Shown here in pieces: positions 13,001 through 25,000 of a DNA stretch of 64,000 nucleotides. The notes below the pieces were generated by a model. The model was not told where the DNA came from and did no database searches. It saw only the letters and a program-made list of their open reading frames with translations. The DNA is taken from NCBI GenBank assembly GCA_035222895.1, contig JAVYIG010004973.1, positions 83,227 to 147,226 of the forward strand, read 5' to 3'. Made by a program: the position numbers and the translations under genes. This stretch comes from Strongylocentrotus droebachiensis (taxonomy: Eukaryota; Echinodermata; Echinoidea; Camarodonta; Strongylocentrotidae). Position 1 is the first letter of the stretch. Each line of letters starts with the position of its first letter.

Positions 13001-16000
13001 AGCGCGCGCGACCTGGAAAAATTGCTTCTAAGGCAAGACAAGTTTGAAATCACTTTACGATCGAATTAGCTTTCAGAAACGTATACTGCGCATGCATAAT
13101 ATGTGTACCACGCGCATGCCGCATGCATGTACTGTACACCGGAAGTATGTAAGTCCTGAAAATGGCTTATAATTACATCCAAAAGGCGTACATCTCGATA
13201 TTTGGGGGTATTGCCGATAGCAAGAATTGCAGGAATGTCAAGAAGAACAGCTGGGGTAAACAACATTATTATTTTATTATCAACATACATATTTACCATA
13301 AACCATTACCTGTTCCCTTTTCTCTTTTTTCATTTCCTTTCACACTTTCTCGATGCGTACCAACGATGAATATTGGTGGAGATTTCTGGGCGGTTTTAGA
13401 CCGCGTATTCTTATTTATGACTGAAGAAGGCGCCACAGCATGGGCGTAGATGGAATGCAACCAGAAATGGATGAACTCGAGACATGTCAGTTCTGATTTG
13501 GCACCTCCTTTAACCTGCGTTTAAATTGTAAAGAAGTATGTATGATAAGGCCAATGATAAACCCACACAGAAACACCATACTTGATAATCGTTCTAACAG
13601 GGTAACGCATACATATCCTACTCCTCATGTCCAACATAATTGTTGTTGTTGTTGAATAATTTATTGGTTAGTTTATCTTCATTGTCTTCCAAAAAAAAAA
13701 ACGATTACAGCATGATATTCAAATCATATAAGCAATACATTGTCATAATTTTGTACTTACATTGCAACATCATCATAAAACAATCGTGAAGAAGGATTGC
13801 GACATAACTTAAGCTTGAAGCGTGGCAATCCTTTATACAACTCTATAATTACTGTATACAAAAATGGAACATTATAGCCTACCATAAGGCTGCATGCACG
13901 CTATCGTTATAGTGCTTTGTACATGCGAGAGAGCCATCGCTTGGCTGCCATATGCATTCGTAATAGCAGTTATTGTTCATGCTCATTGGACTGTGCAGTG
14001 TGTTTTGCACTCGCTATTCATAGAACCATCGCGTTAATCAGATTATCTTAATATAAACTTGGCACAGATAGATTTGGGGCTTGGCACATTGGGGATTAGC
14101 CCTGTGGCATGATAAGAGTTAAGGAAAAATAATTTCTGCTATACCAACATAAATACAAATCATTAAAGGATGGGGATGAAATAATATGTATGAGAAGATG
14201 ACAACAGGGGATGGTAAATTAATCATCAAGAGAAATACTAATATTCCCTGATATTCAATTGCTAAACAAATTACCAGCTATTATGATTCTTAATTTTTGT
14301 CACAAAAGTTGATCGCTTTTAGACATGCCAAAGTGTGCACCTGATTGACAGAATGATCTTGTAGACCTACGGTATTTTAGAGCAGAGATAGACTTTCAAT
14401 AAGATAGACATTTCAACTATTTATTCTCACACCCTGCTCTGAAAGAAAGAAAAAAGGTTAATATATCACTGATTTAATTGTACCAACAATTTACACATGT
14501 ATTAATCCAGACGGAGACAGGTAGTTGAATCTACATTAAGAATAGTCAAAATTCATAAAATCTATACTTTAAACAAGCAATTTATATGTGTAATGAATGA
14601 TGAAAATATGTTAAACTTTAAAAAGTTACTTTGGCGAAATAACTAATGTTTGGCAAAGAAAGCACAACACTATCTAACATTTATATATCTCCTGTAAAGC
14701 ATAATTTTGTTTGCCACGCAGTATACAATGAAATAAAGAAATACCATTTCATAATTCTTGTCTCTGGATTCAGGGGGAACGACAGAATCCAAACTTCTAC
14801 TGAGATCAAAGACAATCACATAAATAGCTCGCCACGTCAGAAACACCTACAGGAGAACGGAATAAAAAGGATGCATAAGTTATTAATAACTACCACGCTA
14901 TGTTGTTTCTATATGCTCTATTATTTATAGAATAATAATGGACCTTAGGCACTATTTACAAACGATTAACAACTAAATCATTTATACCCCTTGTAAATTG
15001 GATATTTTGTGTGTGTTTTTCATAACTCATGAATGCAAGGTGGACTGGTTCAATTAGGGCCTTTGTTAAATACGTTTAGATGTAAGCTTCAATATATCAC
15101 ATTCTCAAGGAACATTTATCTGGACAAATCAATTTTTAAGATACATAGATACAAATAGAAAACCTAATAAGGGTCTGAATAATTTAGTTTTGAACTGTAT
15201 TGATATAGAGAGTATAATTCATCGGTTAGGGCGAGAAGTCTCTAAACTGCGATATATCTTTTGAAACCCAAGACAAAGCATTAGTTCTTTGGATAAAACT
15301 GACTGATGTAGATCCTCTGGCTCTCTCTCTCTCTCTCTCGATATTCGAGCATTTATGCTATGATACATAATGATAACTCTAAGACAATGACAGCTCAAAG
15401 AAATAAGAAACTTCTGTTGAAAAATATTGTTTTTAAAACCTAATTAAGACATAGTTCTAGAGTTTTTGCAGTTTACAGCACTTTTCTTAAATTAGATAGC
15501 AAGAAGTCAGCAATTTCTAACTAATGTTAAGTCTGCTCTCCTACAGTGGAATATCAAATAAATATTTTTAAAAAAAATTTGGGACCCTGGGCATGACTTT
15601 GCATGGACCGAACATTAATGCATACAACGTACGGTAAAAGCAATCTGTAGGCCAACATGAGAAATATAAAATATTTAGAATATGAACACCGTAATGGATT
15701 GTGGGAGACTGTAGTAAATACAATTTATTCATTTTCTTCAAATACCAGATTCTTAAAATATTTTACAAATTTGCTTTCATGGCACCACGGCAGAATTTAC
15801 AAGGAATATAATGTTCTGCAACAAAAAAAATCACCTGATGGGTTGAGTAATATATGTCGTGTCCAGCAAAGTCCCATATACTTAGTGAGACTCCTTCTCC
15901 TCTACCCTTATCAGTCTTGTTTGTTCCTATCTCCTGAAGAATGAAGAACATGAATTCACATTTATATAAACAATTGTAAAAAACAAAATTGTAAAAAATA

Positions 16001-19000
16001 TAATGGAAACATCAGTACTGATCCTGAAGACAATCAAAAAAAAACTTCGTCCAAACTCGTATCATTAAGAAATCTTCTATATCACATACTGTAGCATCAT
16101 TTTTAACAGAGTATGAGCAAAACATCCAGTAAGCAAATAACCGTTTTGTATTCTATATATATTCACAAGGTTTTTTTCTCCACGGAAACCTGTTCCAATA
16201 AAAGGCAACTGTTGTTCCTTTCCTTGACAGATCTTTCTCACCCTCATGTGCCCTAAGATCTAACATAGATTGTTCAACCCACTCCTGACACCAAAAAAGG
16301 TTGAGATCAGCTGGTATGCCTATATGTATGTCTTCATGGATTTTGAAGTACTGTTACTTTCCATCTCTCCATTTCTCCATCTTTCAGGGTATAATAGAGT
16401 ATCTGCCGTATACACTCCTGTCGAAACACACTATAATCCCATGATAAAATTAAATGTAACAGCTTATCATACTCGTTTTCAGAGGTAGATATATCTGTGT
16501 ATTCTGGGAGTCACAGCTCTGTAGAAACGCTTATGTTAACATTAATATTTAAGGTAATGTTAAACAACGCTCACTTTCCAGACAGTCATCTAGTGAACCT
16601 GGTAAATTCTGTTAGCCACGACAAAATATATTGTGTTTCTGAAGAAACAGACTGCTAAGGGTTACTCTTACCAGTACTTTCTTATTCTAGGTACAACATT
16701 TTGTTATTTATGGGTCTCCTGTGGTAGCACGTAAATAGATTATGCCTGCAATGGTATAGATCCTTTAACAACATGGAACAACGAAGTGGAAGATTCTAGG
16801 ATAAAACAAAGGCATTTTAGAGAATTGTGTACATATTAAACAACACAAAGATACCAGGTTAAAAAAAGAATTTTACCTTTAGGTGAACCTGTTCCTTTAG
16901 CATTTTCTCCACCAGACTTGATATTTGAATTCGCATATTGTCACCCTTCTCTTTAGCCTTGGGCGCCTCCACACTATCGAAGACAGATCCGTCTGTAGGA
17001 AAGAAGAAATATATATATGTATTTTTAGGATATAAAAATTCATAATTAATCTACATCTGCCACTCCGCCTATGTGTTAAATGGGTACTAAGAAGGATGCG
17101 AACGTTGTATTGGTTGGATTGGCATTTGTACGTTTGTAAAATGGCGCCTGCTCAAAGTTGAGCATGTGCATTATCATTCTACCACCTACAAATTGCCCTC
17201 AAAAGTTATATTGTGACAATTTGTATTATAAACATTATTATTGTGAGAACATTTCATATAACTGAGATTTAACAAGTCAGAATTGATTGCCGTTTAAATT
17301 GATCACTGGGTTATAACATTTTTTTGTGATAACACTTTAAAGGGAGTTTTGAAAAGTAAATACTTAATTGTTATCAACTTGTATTTATACTTTATATCTT
17401 ATGAATGATGAAATAAGGATTGATCGAGTGGTAAGAAAGGAAAAAAAAAAAAAAAAAAAAAAACATACACAAACCTGCTTCTACAGGATTCAGGCCTCTG
17501 CTGAGAGTAGTATTGCTGTGTGGTTCTAAACTTCCTTGATCCTGTACACACAAAAAACAGTATTTAGATTTTCATTGAGCAGCTTGCACTAACCGCATTG
17601 CAATTAACAATTAGAACAACCTATTTTAAGTTGTTGATGAGACAGTTACACTCAACCTTTTTTTGCATTTACACTGTCATTCTGGACTGGTCTAAAGTAA
17701 TTCATTGTGTCATTGCATGACTGACTAAACCACATAAAGATACAAGGTTAAAAACAGGAATTTTACCTTTATATGAACCTGTTTCTTAAGCATTTTCCGC
17801 ACCAGACTTGCTTTTTGATTCGGCATATTGTCACCCTTCTCTTTAGCCTTGGGCGCCTCCACACTATCGAAAACAGATTCGTCTGTAAGAAAGAAGAAAT
17901 ACATATATGTTTTTGTAGGACATATACATTCATAATTAATCTACATCTGCCACTCTACGCCCAGGTGTTAAATGGGTACCAAGAAGATGCAAACGTTAGC
18001 GTGGTTGGATTGGTATGTGTGAGTTTGTAAAATGGCGCCTGGTCAATTGAGCATGTGCATTATCATTCTACCACCTAAAAATGGCCTTCAAAAGTTCGAA
18101 TGTGACTATTGTTATCATAATCATTTAGGACTATATCCGAATTGAAAAATTAAACAGGTAGTGTACCTTAGTGGATGAATTATGAAAACAAAATACTGTG
18201 CGTGTAGAATCCCTCCTTGTAAAACGATTTGGATAACTTCAGGCCCATGTCATGCCTTCCACTTATGTGGAAACTGTTGAATGAAGCTGTTTTTCATCTG
18301 CTTGATACCTTTGTCAATATAGTCCTATGAAGAACGGAAAGACAATATCCCTTAGGCAAGGAGTCTGAAACTCTCATTCACTTGATGTCCATGGTTGACC
18401 TAAAGCTCGACGGGAAGGATGAAGGGGAGGTGGACTCACTAGTTAACATAATCCATGTGTTCAGTGATGACATTGGAATGGAGTTTGGACTCAAGAAGTG
18501 TGGTATTCCCATCCTAAAGAGAGTGAAGGTTGAGAAGAATGATGGAATCACCTTGCCTCATGGACGCAAGATGAAATTATTGGAAAAAGATGGCTGCAAA
18601 TATATTGGTGTACTGGAATAGGAGACCTATTACATAGACGCATGAAGGAAGTCTTAAGAATTGAAAGGCCAATCCACTACATGGTCAGTTGATGAAAGTA
18701 TGACAGGTCCTTGGACTGGACGAAGAAGGGACACCCGAAGAAATAATAATAATAATAATAATAATACTAATGATATGTCTTGTTTACCCAGGGTAGCCTC
18801 ATCAGTATTCATACTGTTCTCCACGAGGGCCCTGCGTTGAGAAAGAGACAGAAGGTCTTATCACTGCGGCTCAAGATCAAGCACTGAGGACAAATGCATT
18901 CAAGGCAAACGTTTAGAAAAAAGATGTGTCCCTACTCTGAAGAATATGTGGAACAATTGACTTGAAGCTAAAGACAAGTGGTATGATCATGAGCCAGGGA

Positions 19001-22000
19001 AGGTAGTAAAAAATGCTGACCCAAAATTGCTCTGTGGTTTTAATATCAAGACAGATCGACAGATCCAGGCCCGGAGACCGGATATAGTAGTGATGGACAA
19101 AAGATCCAATGCATCGTAATAGATATAACTGCGCCAGGTGATGCTAGGATTACTGAGAAAGAGAAGGAACATATTGAAAAGTATCAAGACCTAGGAGGAG
19201 AATTGCGAAGCTGTGAATACCAAGACATGTGTGTTGGTTGGTGCATTAGGCATGATCACAAGTAATCTGCCTCAGCATCTGAATAAGATTGGGGTTACCT
19301 CAAAGATAGAACTTCTGCAGGAAGCAGGTCTGCTTGGTACCGCAAGACTGATACGAAAACAAGTATTCGAGGCCTATGGCTATATATTGTAGCTTGCCCT
19401 TAGTATGCCTATGAGATAAAACCAGCATAGATCAAGCAGAGATATTGCAAAATAACTACACTGATAATTATTATAATAAACAACAATAATAATTATAAGT
19501 ATAATAATAATGATGATAATAACAATAATAATGACAATAATAAGAAGAAGAACAATAATAATGAAATACATTTATAAAGTACAGACACTATGTGCTTCAA
19601 AATATATAGGCTTTTTAGTTTTGAGATAAAAGTGTTTTATTTTCCTCAATTGTTAGTTTCAAAACATAAAAACGTCAGAATTAAAGATATACTATTGCAG
19701 AGAATCAACATTTAATGTGGTTGTATTGGCACGTGTGCATTTGTAAATACTCCTCAGGGAGTAGAGCATGTACGCTATCGTTCTACTATCTATAGGTCTA
19801 CAAATGTGACTATTATAATCATTATCACTATTGTCACGATAATATTTAAAGGTAATACAAAGTTTTGGGAAATTTTGAAAATTGGGTGGGTAGTGATTTT
19901 TGACAATTTTGATATATTTGGATGCCCATGTGGATGTATTATAAGCACTAGAAAATTTAGCCCCTAAAACACTTGTGCTTTCGGTAATTTTTGATAAATT
20001 TCAAATAGCGCCTACGGCCGTACAATGGTAACTACGACCATGAAAATCTCAGAATATGTAGTTGTAATATAGAATTTGCGAACGGAAATAGCTAATCGGT
20101 CGATTTTAGTCATGAAACATTGTTTTATAGCTTAATTAATATCTTGACCTCGAGAGGGAGCTATACAACACAAAGAGTTTATTATTTATAATTTCATAAC
20201 TTTAGACTCGATTTCGACCGCGACAACGATCACTGAATATTGTAGGATCGCATATGCTTCCAATATGTTCATTTGGACCAAATTCATCACCCCATACCAA
20301 AACTTTGTATTACCTTTAATGTAGCTGACATTTATTAGGTCAGAACTGGTAACAGTTTAAAGTGTGCACTGATTTATGAAAACATATACTGTGATAAGAC
20401 TTTAAAAGGAGTAAATACTTATTTGTCATCAATTTGTTTTATCATACTAATACTTTATATATAATGGACGATGATATAAGGATTGATCTAGAGTTATTAT
20501 ATAAAAAACACAACACACACAAATCAATGCTAAACAAAAAACATAAAATTCACAAACCTGCTTCTTCAGGATTCAGGCCTCTGCTGTGTGATTCAACACT
20601 TCCTTGATCCTGTACACAAAATAAATCAGTCAAGATTGCAATCATGGAGCTTGCAGAAGCCGCATCACAAATATCAACTAGGACTTTATTTGCTTAAGTG
20701 ATTGATAAGATAATCCAACTTTTTGGGGGTTTATATTGTCATCCTAGACTGGTCTAGAGCAATTTATTGTTTAATTGCATGGTTGACTAAGTACTTGACA
20801 GACTAGATGCAATCAAACAGCTAATACATATGCTAGAGTATGTGAATGCTCCAATGCACTAATCAAAATACTTAAAATATATCATCATGAATGATATGAA
20901 TATGCGAGGAAACAGCAACCTCGATAATTATACTGTAGTGCATCGTATTCTCGGACAGCCCATATAATTAGCATTCTTTACATACTACTCAGGTATATTG
21001 ATATCAAATTCATTGAACACAATTTTGATCATCATAAATATAATATGTTTTCTTCCGGCTGAATCCACTTCTCCATCATAATCATAACTCACTACTACAT
21101 TGACTTTTATATAAATTTGTATTCGGACTAACAAGTACGATAGACATTTCATTCTCTCTTACGGGTTTACCTAAAATCAGTAAAACAATACCTGGATGTA
21201 GATAATTACCTGTTGTGGGTTCACGGTCAGCCTCTTTGCTATGTCATCCGCAATAGCTTTTTTGTATATATCTTCTGTGAAAGCAAATGATCATACTTGT
21301 ATCATGTAATAAATTGTAGTATTAGATTGATTAACTCTAGAATAATTTAAATTATACGATTGTAATGAAAGATTTGATGTGCAATCCTGTCTTTGTAGAA
21401 AGTTACAAATTACCAGATAGTTAGAAATTTGATGTGATGTGATGCAACTCCTTCAATTGTTTTAAAGGTATTACAAAGTTTTGGTATGGGGTCATAAATT
21501 TGGTTCAAATTAACATATTGGAAGCATTTGCGATCCTACAATATTCAGTGATCGTTGTCGCGATTGAAATCGAGTCTAAAGATACAACATAAATAATAAA
21601 CTCTTTATGTTGTATAGCTCCCTCTCAAGGTCAAGATATTAATTTAGCTATGAAACAAAGTTTCTTGACTAAAATCGACCAATAAGCTATTCCCGTTTGG
21701 AAATTATATATCACAACTACATATTCTGAGATTTTCATGGTCGCAGCTACCATTGTACGGCCATAGGCGCTATTTGAAAATTATCAAAATTTACCGGGAG
21801 CACCGGTAAATTTTTATATTCAATTTTTCTCGAAAACAGAAGTGTTTTAGGGGCTAATTTTTTGTTAGTGCATATAATACATCCACAGGGGCATCCAAAT
21901 ATAACAAAATTGTAAAGATTCACTATCCACCCAATTTTCAAAATTTCCCAAAACTTTGTATTACCTTTAATATACATCTTGACTGAAATATAATTTTCTT

Positions 22001-25000
22001 CAAAACTTATGGCTGAAAAGGATATGTTTTGGTGACTTCTGAGAACATGCTATCCATAATAAGAATAACAAGACAAATGCGACTACGTCTCCCATATGCC
22101 CCCGCCCTAAATTCAGTATACAAAATGGATGGAATTATTTGTGACATATCACAATGTAACAAAAATCTCTTGTGGTTCTTGACATATCGCAATAGCAAGG
22201 CTGGAACCTCTAATTTCAGAAATTGACCTCTGTGACCTTTCACCTTTCACCTTTTTACCCGAAATCTGATTAGATTGTATTTCTATGGTAATACATATTA
22301 TCCACATGTTTGAACCTATTATAATATCTCTAGTGGTTCTAGAAATGTTGCAATAACAAGGCTGGTGGCTGGAATTGCATAGGTATACCTTTGTGACATT
22401 TGACCTAGTTACTCCAAAATATACTGATATCGTCTTCCTATGGTGATACATATTATCGTTCAGTTTCAGCCTCAATTCTCAAGTGGTTCTTAATATATCG
22501 CATGAGCTAGAAAGCGGGACGGACGTACGGACGGACGGAAAACCTAAAAACATAATGCCCCTGGTACCTCCTTCGGGAAAAGAAGCTTGTGAAAGAAATT
22601 GATTTCTTTAAAATATTTGTTTTGTAAAGGCAATGGGAAGGTTGTTCTCAAATAATTTGCAGGCTTTTAAAGGGGCATGTTCCCGCCAGTGTAGTTATCG
22701 CTGCTCTAGTCATCGCCATCTTGATACCGAAGATCGACTTCTAATTTGCATACAGCTGTCAATCAAAGTACGCGCGTCCTGGCCTGCCTTCGCCAAGCCA
22801 GCTGATCGCTGCCGATCGTGACGTCACGAAAGTGGGCGGAAACAGCAGCCGAATCTTAGAGCCGAACTGCGATTGGTATTACTTTGGCACATGTATGCGC
22901 TAATCGGCATTGTGCGGGCATTCGGAACATGCCATCTGCGTAAGAGCCGTATTCTGTTGGTGTCAATAGGCAGCTAGCACCGTCCTCCAGCGGTAACGTA
23001 TTTTGAACGCCCTCTGGAATACGGGGAACATGCTCCTTTAATCAATTTCGATAATTCACATAGCAATACAAAAATAGTGATATTAATTGCTGTGATATCA
23101 CAAGGATAATTCAGTTCAATTCTTATATCTTTATAACCACTGCAAGAATTATAACTTAGTGATTGCTATGTCAGGAAATGTTTCAGACAGTATTCATGAT
23201 AATAAGAATGATAATAATAATAGTGATGCTAATACAAACAATAACGATGCCAATAATAATAAAAACAACAAAGTAAAAGACATTTATAAACCAGAGCTTT
23301 TATGTGCTTATGAAAGGTAACATTAAGATATCAAAATTACAAGACACGCATTTAGTCTTGATTTAAAAGTGTTTCTATACTCATTTGTCTTTCTTTGTTA
23401 TATTAAGGTAAAATCTGTATTCAAATTGTACTTACCTTTGTTATCTTCATTTCCATGTCCTTTTTTGTGAATTGACCACATTTTCTCGCCAGCCTTTGCA
23501 ACCTCAATGCTAATTTCACATGCGTCTGTTGTTTCTACACCGTCCGTTATTGCCTCATTTTTATCAAATCTGAAGCAACAATACAATTACAATAATACAA
23601 ATAATAGTAATAACATTAATATTATTGATAATTATATATACACATTTTTATTCCGATTCACAAAAGTAAAATCTGTACGCAAAGTATTCAAAACGTTTAA
23701 CACGCTAAATTGGGTTAAATCAGACAAATCCGAGTACAATGAACAAAATCCCATAAATAAATGATGAATTATATTTTTTTCTAACTTAAAATCATTTAAT
23801 CTATGTGAATCTCAAATTGGTGAATTTGTGACTTCATATTTTGAAACAATTTGTGACGTAATTTTGGATAAAGATCTCTCCCATATATCGCCACGTAATA
23901 ATATGATGAATTTCAGTTCTGTCTATAAAGCACCTTGTCCCATAAGGTTGTACTCCAATAAAAAAAAGGAGAGAGAGAGATCATATCCAGTGTACATGTA
24001 CATCTATGCTATTCTTATCTTGTTCAAAGTATGTGCTTTATTTTCTTGATACTGCTTATAATAATTTGCACCTTTAAATCTGTCACTTTGATAATGTATT
24101 TCGTTTGTATCCAGCAACAACTATCATCTATATTAGAAAAAAAATCACCAATGTTTATTACTGTTTACAGGACCTCACATATTTAATTGTTGTTATTATT
24201 TTGTATACACCCGGCTTACTGTCGTGAAACATGTCTAATCAAACATGATTTAATTGAATCGAATTTCGTATTGGCAAATCATATCACATTTAGATTGTAC
24301 CATACTGGGGAAGTTGCCGTAAACGACCCTACACGAAATTACGACTTTCAAAAGCTTCATACCTCTCTCAATGTATTTGGTGCAAACTTTCACCAATCTG
24401 TTTGTCTAATTGTTCTGCTTTCCTTCAAAGCAACTTGCTATAAAAATTGGATAGCCCCTCAAAAGAGACACATCATTTAGAAGAAAACAATTCATTACTT
24501 TGTATACTTCGTAAAACATTTATTTCCCTCAAATGTGAGAAAAACGAAACAATCACTATGGCGTCTTTACAATATGAAGTGATGTCCTTAAATAAAATCT
24601 AACATAGATATCCATTATCAAGTCAGAGTGTTGGAATAAAAGATTACAACATTTCAAATGTTTGAAATCTTTTCAAGTTGTTATTCTCTATGTTCTCATT
24701 TATGTTTGTTAAAACTTAATATTGACTTAACAGTTAACAGTTAAATATTAACTTAACAGTTAATTATTGTGCACAATGTTTTGATGTGTCATCTCACTTG
24801 TTCCTCGAGTGATCAACACGTAATACAACTATATACATCTCAACACGATTATAAACATTGTAGACATGTTGTACAAATCACAGTTATCACATTTTTCTAA
24901 GACATAATTTTGCACATTCACAAATTTGATCACAGACGACCACACTGTATAAAACCTGTACACGTTAACTGATTAGATTATATTACCAACAAAAGAGAAA

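Noticed and set aside
13066..13299. Minus-strand ORF as the missing ROCO exon
   Set aside because: The acceptor and phase could fit, but the peptide does not resemble the ROCO segment expected between the G4 motif and the last Roc helix.
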